The notes: generated by a model not told the origin, from the sequence alone. DNA of 51,432 nt from Candidatus Omnitrophota bacterium (GCA_028718225.1 JAQUMI010000005.1:1-51432), one strand, 5' to 3'. Shown: positions 10,518 through 19,040, counted from the first letter of the stretch. Translations and numbers: made by a program.

Positions 10518-10597
10518 GGTTCAGGAAAATTTCCTGAAGGTTTGGATGGTCGGGCCGCCATCTGCGCAAGTGCAGCTGGTGGTTTTTGTTTTTTTAG
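10518..10597 (+). ncRNA. Candidate structured 5' leader with intrinsic terminator (upstream of hflK); shares GATGGTCGGGCCGCCATCT with the mscS leader
   Basis: Hairpin CAGGAAAATTTCCTG, hairpin GATGG/CCATC, overlapping terminator stem CCGCCA…TGGTGG with inner CTGC…GCAG followed by TTTTTGTTTTTTT. Confidence 0.6.
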
Positions 10598-10622
10598 AGG
10601 GTTAATTAAAAAAGGAGTCCTT

Positions 10623-11618
10623 ATGGATTGGCAGAATGTCCCCAGCCCGGAAGATATAATTGATGCAGGCAAGAAGAAATTTTTCGGTTATAGTAAATAT
10701 CTTCCCTGGATAATACTAGGACTGTTTGTCGTTATCGGCCTAAGAGGAGTTATTTATTCGATAGGCCCGGATGAAGTAGGGGTAATGCAGAGGTTTGGCA
10801 GGTATACTGACTTAAGTGCACCCGGGTTACACGCTAAAATTCCATTCGGCGTGGATAAGGTGACTCCGATTAAAGTAGAAAAAATCTTCAAGGAAGAGTT
10901 TGGGGGGTTAAGTTCAAGTGTAGGGAGTAGGCATTCTTACGGCTCGGATTTAGAACAGTCGTTGATGCTTACCGGAGATTTAAACATACTCGATGTCCGC
11001 TGGATTGTCCAGTTCAAGATTAAGGACCCGATAAAATTATTGTTCGTGGTGCGTAATCCGCGTAATGTTATCAGGGATGTCTCTGAAATAGTTATGCGCC
11101 GGTTTGTAGGAGACTATACAGTGGATGAGGTTTTGACTATTAAAAGGGAAGAAATAGACCATCTGGCTCAGGTTGAGATGCAAAGAATATTAGACGATTA
11201 TCAGACCGGTGTCCAGGTCATTACGGTTAAGCTCCTGGATGTAAATCCTCCGGATAAGGTAAAGCCGGCTTTTAATGAAGTTAATGAAGCCAAGCAGGAA
11301 AAGGAGAAGATGATTAACCAGGCTTGGGAGGCGTATAATAAAGCCATACCCAAGGCCAAAGGGGAAGCGGAGCGGACTATCCGCGAGGCAGAAGGATATT
11401 CCCTGGATAAGATCAATAGGGCTAAAGGCGAGTCAGAAAGGTTTTTGGTAACTTTAGGAGAATACAAGAAAGCCCCGGAGATTACCCGCAAGAGGCTCTA
11501 TCTTGAAACTCTTGCCGAGGTCTTGCCCAAGGCGAAAGAAAAATATATTATTGACCCAAGGCAATCTTCCATATTGCCGTTATTAGACCTAGGCAGGAAG
11601 GGAGGGCTTCAGCAATGA
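10623..11618 (+). CDS. hflK: SPFH/Band 7 protein, HflK-like
   Basis: MQRFGRY…APGLHAKIPFGVDKV; Band 7 domain; followed by hflC with ATGA overlap; start ATG 10623 after AAAGGAG. Confidence 0.88.
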   Translation: MDWQNVPSPEDIIDAGKKKFFGYSKYLPWIILGLFVVIGLRGVIYSIGPDEVGVMQRFGRYTDLSAPGLHAKIPFGVDKVTPIKVEKIFKEEFGGLSSSVGSRHSYGSDLEQSLMLTGDLNILDVRWIVQFKIKDPIKLLFVVRNPRNVIRDVSEIVMRRFVGDYTVDEVLTIKREEIDHLAQVEMQRILDDYQTGVQVITVKLLDVNPPDKVKPAFNEVNEAKQEKEKMINQAWEAYNKAIPKAKGEAERTIREAEGYSLDKINRAKGESERFLVTLGEYKKAPEITRKRLYLETLAEVLPKAKEKYIIDPRQSSILPLLDLGRKGGLQQ

Positions 11619-12574
11619 AAGAGGGCAGATTAGGGACGATCTTGGGTTTGATTTTTTTCCCGGTTGTAATTATTTTTCTTGCATTTGCCAGCGGGGCATT
11701 ATTTGTAGTAGATGAGACAAAGCAGGTAGTGATTACCCAGTTTGGCAAACCGGTGGGGAAAGCTATCGTTTCTGCCGGGCTGCATTTCAAGACTCCTTTT
11801 ATCCAGCAGGCACATTATTTTGAGAAGAGGCTTCTGGAGTGGGACGGAGACCCGAACCAGATACCCACAAAAGACAAAAAATATATCTGGGTAGACACTA
11901 CAGCGCGTTGGAAAATAGTGGACGCCTTGAAATTCCTGCAGTCTGTAGGTAATGAAATAAGCGCAAGCAGCAGGCTCAATGATATTATCAACTCGGCCAC
12001 CAGGGATGCGGTTACCGGGAATCTCCTGGTCGAAGCGGTAAGGAATTCGAACCGCATACTTGAGAGTAAGGATTTAGGGGAAGATGCCATAGTCAGCGAG
12101 GAGGCCCTTGAGCGTATAGCCATCGGAAGGCAGCAGTTGACCCGCTCCATCCTGGAAAAGGCCAAAGTGCTTGCTCCCCAATACGGCATTGAAATTTTAG
12201 ATGTGCGTATAAAGCGCATAAATTATGTAGAAGAGGTACGTAACAAAGTCTATGACAGGATGATTGCGGAGAGAAAGCGCGCTGCCGAGAAATACCGCTC
12301 GGAAGGATTCGGAAAAGCGGCCGAAATAGAAGGCCAGGTCGGTAAAGAGCTTAAATTAATAACTTCCGAGGCTTACAAGCAGGCGCAGGCTATTGTCGGT
12401 AAAGCCGATGCCGAAGCAATTAATATTTACGCTACTTCTTATGAGCAGAATCCCGGATTTTACTCTTTTCTCAAGACGCTGGAAACGTATAGGGGCACTA
12501 TCGACGCGAATTCAACGGTGATTCTGACTACCGATAGCGATTATTATAAATACCTTAAAGCCCTGGATAAATAG
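11615..12574 (+). CDS. hflC: SPFH/Band 7 protein, HflC-like
   Basis: VVDETKQVVITQFGKPVGKAIVSAGLHFKTPFIQ; RMIAERKRAAEKYRSEGFGKAAEI. Confidence 0.9.
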   Translation: MKEGRLGTILGLIFFPVVIIFLAFASGALFVVDETKQVVITQFGKPVGKAIVSAGLHFKTPFIQQAHYFEKRLLEWDGDPNQIPTKDKKYIWVDTTARWKIVDALKFLQSVGNEISASSRLNDIINSATRDAVTGNLLVEAVRNSNRILESKDLGEDAIVSEEALERIAIGRQQLTRSILEKAKVLAPQYGIEILDVRIKRINYVEEVRNKVYDRMIAERKRAAEKYRSEGFGKAAEIEGQVGKELKLITSEAYKQAQAIVGKADAEAINIYATSYEQNPGFYSFLKTLETYRGTIDANSTVILTTDSDYYKYLKALDK

Positions 12575-12585
12575 AACGGGACAAC

Positions 12586-12891
12586 ATGTTTGTGCTAGCT
12601 AATTTCTTAACTGCCTTAGCCCAAATTTTAGATGTAGGATTTTTCATACTCTATTGGCTGATTTTAATCCGCGCCTTGATCAGCTGGGTTAATCCCGATC
12701 CCTATAATTTTATAGTCCAGTTTTTATATAAGACTACTGAACCGATACTCTACCCGATAAGGAGGGTGCTGCCCCCGGGCTTAAAATTTGGCATAGATAT
12801 TTCACCAATTATTGCATTTTTTGCGATTATGTTTCTCAGGTCTTTTTTAATAAGGACATTGTTTGAATTGGCTATAAAATTAAAAGGATAA
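12586..12891 (+). CDS. YggT family membrane protein
   Basis: LIRALISWVNPDPYNFIVQFLYKTTEPILYPIRRVLPP (YggT signature). Confidence 0.88.
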   Translation: MFVLANFLTALAQILDVGFFILYWLILIRALISWVNPDPYNFIVQFLYKTTEPILYPIRRVLPPGLKFGIDISPIIAFFAIMFLRSFLIRTLFELAIKLKG

Positions 12892-13038
12892 ATTATTTTT
12901 TTGAAGTAATCCAGGCTAAGTAAGGGCATTGCCAATCCGCTTTTTTCTGCGATACCGGTTGCTTTCTTTCCTTTTATTTATCCATTTTAGCTGAAAAATA
13001 ACTTTATTAGCGTTTGTCGTCTTTTAGGAGGTTTTACG

Positions 13039-14166
13039 GTGAAGAAAATACTGCTTATTTCTTTCGAATATCCTACCGGCAGATCATACTGCGGCGGCGT
13101 AGGCCAGATTGTAGAACAGAGCAGGGATGCTCTTTTGGCCATGGGCTATGAAACTTATGTGCTGATAAGCTCCGGGTTTGCCAGAAAAGACCCCGTTAAG
13201 CTGCTCTTTGCGGACGGTTCCCTAAAGCGCTATCCCAGCCTGGGGGCATTCCTCAGGGATTATGACTGGTGTAATTTTGGCTATATAATCCATCATTTCG
13301 TGAATTGGACTACCGAACTTAAAAAGATTGCAGTACAAAAAAGAAGAAAACCTAAAATTATCTATCACTTTCACAGCATATTACGAAGGGAAAAAGAATC
13401 CGGATTCAGGACATTAAATCATTTTTTATATAATCAGGAGAAAATGATCGAATTGGCCGATAGGGTCGTGTGCCCTTCGGCCTACGAATATGATAACTTT
13501 ATCCGGTATTTCCCTTCATTTATAGACAAAGTGGTTGTTATCGAGAATACGATTGAAGCCTTTGGCGCAGATAAAAATAAGATAGAGGAAATAAGGGCCA
13601 GGCATAAGGTTAGGAACAATGATATAGTTTCTCTTTATGTGGGCAGGCTGGAGAGGATAAAGGGAGCGCATATTCTGCTGAAGGAGGCGCCCAAGATCCT
13701 CAAGGCGCATGCTCATCTTAAGCTCTTTTTTGTGGGGAGGTCGCTGGAGAAAGACCTGTATAAAAGACTATTACGGCTGTGCGGCCAATTCCCCAAGCAG
13801 TTTTTTTATAAAAAATATTTAGATAAAAATGAATTATTCCAGTATTACTATTTAAGCGACATCTATATTAACAGTTCTTTAAGCGAATCGTTTTCTTTGA
13901 GTACCCATGAAAGCGCGCTTTGCAATAGCGCCTTGCTTCTAAACCGGCTTCCGGCTTTGGAAAAGTTTAAGGATGCGGCATTGTTTTTCGACGCCAATAG
14001 CGGGGATTTTTCCGAAAAATACGAGGTTTTGATAAGAAACCATGTTTTAAGAAGCAAGCTTTCCGGAAAAGCCAGCGCGATTGCCAATAAATTCATCGAT
14101 AATAACAGATTCAGGGACAACCTGTATAAACTCCTTAATAGTTTTTCGGCGGAAGCCAAAATTTAG
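13039..14166 (+). CDS. Glycosyltransferase family 4
   Basis: GTG start with AGGAGG; FEYPTG…YCGGVGQIVE; SLYVGRLERIKGAHILLKEAPKIL; C-terminal ESFSLSTHESALC. Confidence 0.85.
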   Translation: MKKILLISFEYPTGRSYCGGVGQIVEQSRDALLAMGYETYVLISSGFARKDPVKLLFADGSLKRYPSLGAFLRDYDWCNFGYIIHHFVNWTTELKKIAVQKRRKPKIIYHFHSILRREKESGFRTLNHFLYNQEKMIELADRVVCPSAYEYDNFIRYFPSFIDKVVVIENTIEAFGADKNKIEEIRARHKVRNNDIVSLYVGRLERIKGAHILLKEAPKILKAHAHLKLFFVGRSLEKDLYKRLLRLCGQFPKQFFYKKYLDKNELFQYYYLSDIYINSSLSESFSLSTHESALCNSALLLNRLPALEKFKDAALFFDANSGDFSEKYEVLIRNHVLRSKLSGKASAIANKFIDNNRFRDNLYKLLNSFSAEAKI

Positions 14167-14182
14167 AATATACGCTTTCCTG

Positions 14183-14210
14183 TTGTATCTGTTATCCGGC
14201 ATGGTATAAT
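14183..14210 (+). promoter_or_regulatory. Putative sigma70-type promoter of mscS leader
   Basis: TTGTAT - 16 nt - TATAAT. Confidence 0.55.
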
Positions 14211-14241
14211 TGATTAAATGCGATAGTGGATAAGCAAGTGG

Positions 14242-14321
14242 GCCGGGAATAGGCGAGTATTTCCGGTGGATTTTTGATGGTCGGGCCGCCATCTCGCATG
14301 CGAACGCGGGGCGGCTTTTTT
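14242..14321 (+). ncRNA. Candidate structured 5' leader with intrinsic terminator (upstream of mscS); shares GATGGTCGGGCCGCCATCT with the hflK leader
   Basis: Hairpin CCGGGAATA…TATTTCCGG, hairpin GATGG/CCATC, overlapping terminator stem GCCGCC…GGCGGC + TTTTTT. Confidence 0.6.
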
Positions 14322-14334
14322 ATTGGAGGCGAAA

Positions 14335-15387
14335 ATGGACTTTAAGATATTAGAAGAAGTATTTTTCGGAAACCGTATTTTAGATTATATCGTCGCGGTT
14401 TCAGCATTGTTCCTGAGCTTGTTATTCGTCAAGCTGGTTATCCGCGTTTTTATAAAGCGCCTTAAAAAATTAGCGGAGAAAACCGTTACGACATTCGATG
14501 ACTTTCTGGTAAAAATCCTCGGGAAGATCGCTTTACCTGTTTTGTATCTTAGCTGTATTTATCTGAGCCTGAAAACATTAAAGATGCCCGCCGGTTCGGA
14601 AGGAATAATTAATGTGGTAGAGCTGGGTGTGGTTACCTTTTTTGCCGCGCGCATGGTTTTAATGTTCATAGGCTATGGCCTGGGACTATATTTATCCAGG
14701 ACGCAGGAAGATATTACGCTGGTGCACAGCCTTGAGGGAATGTCCCGCGTTATTAAATACCTGGTCTGGGCGATTGCCGTGATAATTTTTTTGGATAATA
14801 TCGGCTTTAAGGTTTCTACAATAATAGCGGGTTTGGGCATCGGAGGTATTGCGGTAGCCATAGCCGCGCAGGCATTGCTTAAAGATTTCTTTAGTTATTT
14901 TTCAATTGTATTTGACCGGCCTTTTAAGTTAGGAGATTTTATTATCATCGGCGATTTTATGGGCACGGTGGAGCACATCGGGATAAAAACCACGCGCATA
15001 CGCAGTTTGGGCGGAGAGCAGTTGATATTTTCTAATACTGACCTCACTGATTCGCGGGTGCGTAATTATAAACTTATGGAGAAAAGGCGCGTTGTTTTTC
15101 GCCTGGGCGTAACGTACCAGACTTCTCTTGGCCAATTAAAAGAAATCCCCAGGATTATCGAAAATGTTATAAAGAAAACCAAAGACGCAGATTTTGACCG
15201 CGCGCATTTTTTTAGTTACGGCGACTTTAGCCTGTTATTTGAAGTCGTGTATTTTGTTTTGAATTCCGACTACAACAAATATATGGATGTCCAGCAGGAG
15301 ATCAATTTCGCGGTCAAAGAAGAGTTTGAAAGACGGGGTATCGAGTTTGCCTATCCGACCCAGAAGCTGTACCTGAGTAAGGAATGA
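14335..15387 (+). CDS. Mechanosensitive ion channel MscS family
   Basis: GLGIGGIAVAIAAQALLKDFFSYFSIVFDRPFKLGDFIIIGDFMGTVEHIGIKTTRIRSLGGEQLIFSNTDL. Confidence 0.93.
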   Translation: MDFKILEEVFFGNRILDYIVAVSALFLSLLFVKLVIRVFIKRLKKLAEKTVTTFDDFLVKILGKIALPVLYLSCIYLSLKTLKMPAGSEGIINVVELGVVTFFAARMVLMFIGYGLGLYLSRTQEDITLVHSLEGMSRVIKYLVWAIAVIIFLDNIGFKVSTIIAGLGIGGIAVAIAAQALLKDFFSYFSIVFDRPFKLGDFIIIGDFMGTVEHIGIKTTRIRSLGGEQLIFSNTDLTDSRVRNYKLMEKRRVVFRLGVTYQTSLGQLKEIPRIIENVIKKTKDADFDRAHFFSYGDFSLLFEVVYFVLNSDYNKYMDVQQEINFAVKEEFERRGIEFAYPTQKLYLSKE

Positions 15388-15409
15388 TTAGAGCAGGAGC
15401 TGAGAACTT

Positions 15410-16084
15410 TTGAGATTTAGAACTCCCAAATTAAGGTTCATTATTGCAGGAATGGCCATCCTGGCCGCTATTGCTTATCTGCTTAAAAGCCAGATAGAGG
15501 GCTATCAGCTTAAGAGAATTATTGAGCGTCTCACTGCCGATTCGCGGGTTGCCGAGGTTATCGTGACCGATGCTAAGTATAATCCAAGAACGAAACAAAC
15601 CTCTACGACCATTAAATTTTTGGAATATGATACGAAGTTAAGGCCGCTTGAGCCGAAGTATTTTACTTTTTCGGGTAATATTATTCAGTTTCAGTCGATG
15701 GTAATAAGGTTTGACGATTTTTACGTTGAGAAAGGGCATCCCCTAAAAGGGAAAAGCGCGTATTTTTTTATGAAGGCATTTAGGCTAACGGACAATGGCG
15801 CAGAAGCGTTCGAAATTACTAAAATAAACGAAATCCCTTCCGGATACGAGGTCGCAGAGGTCAAGAATAATTTTGAGCGAAAACTCTGGAAAAAATTCTG
15901 GGAATACGCCCTTAATCCCGAAGAAGCAGGCAGGGCAGGCATTAAGAACGTCCAGATTGAGGCACCCGGCACAAAATTTATCCCCGGCATGATTTATACG
16001 ATAAAAATAGAGCATGACGGCGGTCTGCGCATTGACGCTCAGCCGGTAACTCCTATTCTGAGGAACGAAAAGATTAAGTTTTAG
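15410..16084 (+). CDS. Conserved hypothetical protein with N-terminal TM anchor
   Basis: Good ORF, N-terminal hydrophobic helix, no family recognised. Confidence 0.65.
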   Translation: MRFRTPKLRFIIAGMAILAAIAYLLKSQIEGYQLKRIIERLTADSRVAEVIVTDAKYNPRTKQTSTTIKFLEYDTKLRPLEPKYFTFSGNIIQFQSMVIRFDDFYVEKGHPLKGKSAYFFMKAFRLTDNGAEAFEITKINEIPSGYEVAEVKNNFERKLWKKFWEYALNPEEAGRAGIKNVQIEAPGTKFIPGMIYTIKIEHDGGLRIDAQPVTPILRNEKIKF

Positions 16085-16156
16085 GTTGCTACCGGAGACC
16101 CGCTTTATTTTATTGTGCTTGACTAATAAAAAAATTGTGGTAATATAAGGCGTAGT

Positions 16157-16213
16157 AAAAGATTAGAAGTCTTAGGCCGTAAGGAGTAGGAAACTAACCT
16201 TGCGGTTTTTTTA
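16157..16213 (+). ncRNA. Candidate structured csp 5' leader (copy 1) ending in an intrinsic terminator
   Basis: AAGATT…AGTCTT hairpin; CCGTAAGG…CCTTGCGG stem + TTTTTTT; near-identical arrangement at 21559-21616 upstream of the second csp. Confidence 0.65.
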
Positions 16214-16324
16214 TCGCTGTCATTGTTTGCCCGGTTAGAAGTTAGAGTATCTATTCAGGTAAAGGTGATGCAAGATTTCTGACAGGTTTTACTATAATTT
16301 TTTAAAAGAAGGAGGTAGTAAACA

Positions 16325-16525
16325 ATGGTAAAAGGATCAGTAAAGTGGTTCAGCGATCAGAAGGGTTATGGTTTTATCACGCCTGAGAATGGCAAGGACG
16401 TATTTGTCCACCATTCATCTATTCAGGGCGAGGGATACAAGTCTTTAGCTGAAGGCCAGCAAGTCGAGTTTGAAATCGAACAGGGCCCTAAAGGCGAACA
16501 GGCTGTTAAAGTCGTCAAGTTATAA
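16325..16525 (+). CDS. Cold-shock domain protein (CspA family)
   Basis: [33 protein letters not shown]. Confidence 0.97.
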   Translation: MVKGSVKWFSDQKGYGFITPENGKDVFVHHSSIQGEGYKSLAEGQQVEFEIEQGPKGEQAVKVVKL

Positions 16526-16537
16526 CCTAAAGAACCG

Positions 16538-16577
16538 AATAGGGCCCGGCGCTATCTGTGCCGAGCCCTATTTTTTT
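16538..16577 (+). terminator. Intrinsic terminator after csp copy 1
   Basis: ATAGGGCccGGC…GCCgaGCCCTAT followed by TTTTTTT. Confidence 0.85.
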
Positions 16578-16601
16578 CACCGATGGAGGGATGGAGAATT
16601 G

Positions 16602-16952
16602 ATGAAGAAGATTGATTGCCAGAAATGCAAGAAACAGCATTCCTGTTGTGATTTCGGGGCCTGGGTAGATTTGGATGAAGCTAAAAAAATATTGTCGCTG
16701 GGGTTAAAGGGAGATTTTTACCATCTGGAGAAAGATAAGGATTACCCCTCCGGTTATCGGGTCGGCACGAGCGTTGAAGATAACCGCTGTTCTTTTCTTA
16801 CTCCGAAAGGATTATGCTCTATCCACCAGGTTGATTATAATTTGAAACCTACCCATTGTAAGGAATTTCCGTACGAAAAGGGAAAATTATCTTCGTTCGC
16901 GGACGTATTATGCCCGGTGGTTAAATCCAAAATAAAAAGGAAAAAGCAATAG
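16602..16952 (+). CDS. YkgJ-like cysteine-cluster protein (putative Zn/Fe-chelating)
   Basis: CQKCKKQHSCCDFGAWVDLDEAKKI … CSFLTPKGLCSIHQVDYNLKPTHCKEFPY; start ATG 16602. Confidence 0.75.
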   Translation: MKKIDCQKCKKQHSCCDFGAWVDLDEAKKILSLGLKGDFYHLEKDKDYPSGYRVGTSVEDNRCSFLTPKGLCSIHQVDYNLKPTHCKEFPYEKGKLSSFADVLCPVVKSKIKRKKQ

Positions 16953-16963
16953 GATAGATTAAG

Positions 16964-17557
16964 ATGAATATTTTTGTGGGTAACTTGCCGTTTGAAGCCA
17001 GCGAAAATGATGTCAAGAAGTTTTTTGAAGGTTTCGGGAATATTCTTTCTGTGGTGATTGTGATGGAGAAACAGAAAACCGCGCCCAAATCCAGGGGGTT
17101 TGGTTTTGTAGATATGCCTGATGACAGGCAGGCACTGGCTGCGATAGCCGCGCTTAACGGCAAGGAATTCATGGGCCGTCCTCTTAATGTAAATCCGGCG
17201 CGTTCTAAAGAAGAAGCCCGGGCCGCCCGCAGGTTAAAAGAAAATAGCAAGCCGCAAGCTAAACCGCCAATCCCGCAGAAAACCTGGTTTAGCCCGGTCT
17301 TTAGGCAACCAGGGAGATACAAGGGTGGCAGGCGTACGCGTAGCTATATGAAGCGTAAGGGTTTAACCGGGATGCAGGAAGAGGCTAAGCCGCGCAAAGG
17401 AAGCCAGGATAATCCTCTGCGTTGGCGGAGAAGGAAAGACCAGGTAAAGCCTTGGCCAAAAAGTTCGAGTGAGCAGAAACCCTGGAAAAAGAGTATCCGG
17501 CTTACGCAGAAATCCAAGTTTAAGGTTAGTAAAAACCGCCTAAGCCCTAAAAAATAG
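16964..17557 (+). CDS. RRM-type RNA-binding protein with long basic C-terminal tail
   Basis: RNP2 IFVGNLPF, RNP1 KSRGFGFVDM; Lys/Arg-rich tail. Confidence 0.92.
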   Translation: MNIFVGNLPFEASENDVKKFFEGFGNILSVVIVMEKQKTAPKSRGFGFVDMPDDRQALAAIAALNGKEFMGRPLNVNPARSKEEARAARRLKENSKPQAKPPIPQKTWFSPVFRQPGRYKGGRRTRSYMKRKGLTGMQEEAKPRKGSQDNPLRWRRRKDQVKPWPKSSSEQKPWKKSIRLTQKSKFKVSKNRLSPKK

Positions 17558-17594
17558 CGAGCGCTTTTAATTTCTGAAAATAAAAACCTCATTT

Positions 17595-18524
17595 ATGCTG
17601 AATAAAATTTTAGAAAGATTCGCCAGGTTATTGGTAGTCTGGGTGGTTTTGGCTGCAGCCGTAGGATATGTTTTTCCTCAGGTATTGGTTCCGCTTAAGC
17701 CTTTTATCGACTGGTTCTTTGGTTTTACCATGTTCGGTATCGGTTGCCTGCTTTCGGCCAAGGACTTTAAACCTATCCTTGAGAAACCAAAACTAATTTT
17801 TTTGGGTACGGCTGCGCAATTTGTCATCATGCCGTTTTTAGCTTTTATCATCATTAAAATTTTAGGCCTGGCTCCGGCTTTAGCCGTGGGGCTTATCCTG
17901 GCGGCGGCTGTTCCGGACGCGATGGCGGCGGGAGTAATGTCTTACCTGGCCGAAGCCGATGTAGCATTCTCTGTGGCTTTGACTACAGCCACCACGCTGG
18001 TAGCACCTTTAGTCACACCTGCTTTAACCTGGTTTTTGGGAAAAGAGTATATCCCGATACAATTCTGGCCGATGGTAAAGAGCATCTTAATAATGGTTAT
18101 CCTGCCTCTTATGTTCGGTTTATGGGTGCAGCACCGTTTCCATAAAATCACCTCCAGGATTAAGCCGGTATTCCCGGCGCTTTCAAGCCTGTTTATCGCT
18201 TTTATCTGCGGTCTGGTCGTGGCTTTAAATAAAGATGCTTTGGGAAAAGTCACCGGCATGATTTTTATCGCCGTAATGAGCCTGAATATCTTTGGACTAT
18301 TGCTGGGATATCTTACCGGTAAGGGGTTCCGGTTTAACCTCCAGCAGCGGCGCACACTGGCTATTAATGTCGGAATGCAGAATGCCGGAATGGGCGCGGT
18401 GCTGGCAATCAAGCATATTTCCGCGGAAGCAGCGATTCCCAACGCGCTTTTTGCGACTTGGTGCATTATCAGCGCAGCCGGTTTAGCCGGGATTTGGTCA
18501 AAAAAAGGTGAGAGGAGGGTTTGA
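17595..18524 (+). CDS. Bile acid:sodium symporter family transporter
   Basis: GFTMFGIGCLLSAKDF, AAAVPDAMAAGVMSYLAEADVAFSVALTTATTLVAPLVTP, NVGMQNAGMGAVLA. Confidence 0.88.
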   Translation: MLNKILERFARLLVVWVVLAAAVGYVFPQVLVPLKPFIDWFFGFTMFGIGCLLSAKDFKPILEKPKLIFLGTAAQFVIMPFLAFIIIKILGLAPALAVGLILAAAVPDAMAAGVMSYLAEADVAFSVALTTATTLVAPLVTPALTWFLGKEYIPIQFWPMVKSILIMVILPLMFGLWVQHRFHKITSRIKPVFPALSSLFIAFICGLVVALNKDALGKVTGMIFIAVMSLNIFGLLLGYLTGKGFRFNLQQRRTLAINVGMQNAGMGAVLAIKHISAEAAIPNALFATWCIISAAGLAGIWSKKGERRV

Positions 18525-18525
18525 G

Positions 18526-18873
18526 ATGGAATATTTTTTGGTAAGGTGGTTAATTAATGCACTGGCTATTTTTATTGTCGCCCACATTGTCAAAGGCATA
18601 GAAATATCCAGCACAGCGGTTGTGCTGGTGATTGCCTTAGTCTTAGGGGTTATTAATGCTTTTTTAAGGCCGTTAGTTATTCTGGTCACTCTGCCGATTA
18701 ATATTCTTACCTTAGGGCTGTTTACGCTTTTTATCAATGGCGCCCTTTTCTTTCTTATATCTAAAATTGTCAAAGGTTTTGTGATTACGGGTTTCTGGCC
18801 GGCTTTTTGGGGGTATATACTCTTTAGTATAATCAGTTTTCTCCTGAGTTTTTTAATTATCGAGACACTTTAG
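18526..18873 (+). CDS. Phage-holin-family/PF04020-type four-TM membrane protein
   Basis: VIALVLGVINAFLRPLVILVTLPINILTLGLFTLFINGALFFL signature; ATG 18526. Confidence 0.85.
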   Translation: MEYFLVRWLINALAIFIVAHIVKGIEISSTAVVLVIALVLGVINAFLRPLVILVTLPINILTLGLFTLFINGALFFLISKIVKGFVITGFWPAFWGYILFSIISFLLSFLIIETL

Positions 18874-18901
18874 TATCGGGAGCGGGGATAAGGAGGTAAA
18901 A

Positions 18902-19027
18902 ATGGGAGTTGAAAAGACAGGCGAAAAATACCGTTGCAACGTATGTGGAAATGAGGTAGTGGTAACAAAAGCAGGCGGAGGAGAGTTGGTTTGTTGCAAG
19001 AAGCCTATGGAGAAGATCGAAGGATAA
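18902..19027 (+). CDS. Desulforedoxin-like 41-aa protein (not in supplied ORF track)
   Basis: Translation MGVEKTGEKYRCNVCGNEVVVTKAGGGELVCCKKPMEKIEG; CxxC…CC rubredoxin-like iron site; RBS AGGAGG. Confidence 0.88.
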   Translation: MGVEKTGEKYRCNVCGNEVVVTKAGGGELVCCKKPMEKIEG

Positions 19028-19040
19028 GGAGGAAAGAGTA

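Noticed and set aside
10518-10597. Assignment of the hflK/mscS leader to fluoride, ZTP, guanidine-II or c-di-GMP riboswitches
   Set aside because: Consensus elements remembered for these classes are not present, so it is left as unassigned pending an Rfam search.
10542-10622. N-terminal extension of HflK in the ORF track (MDGRAAICASAAGGFCFFRGLIKKGVL…)
   Set aside because: It translates the leader/terminator hairpin; ATG 10623 with AAAGGAG fits the HflK N-terminus better.
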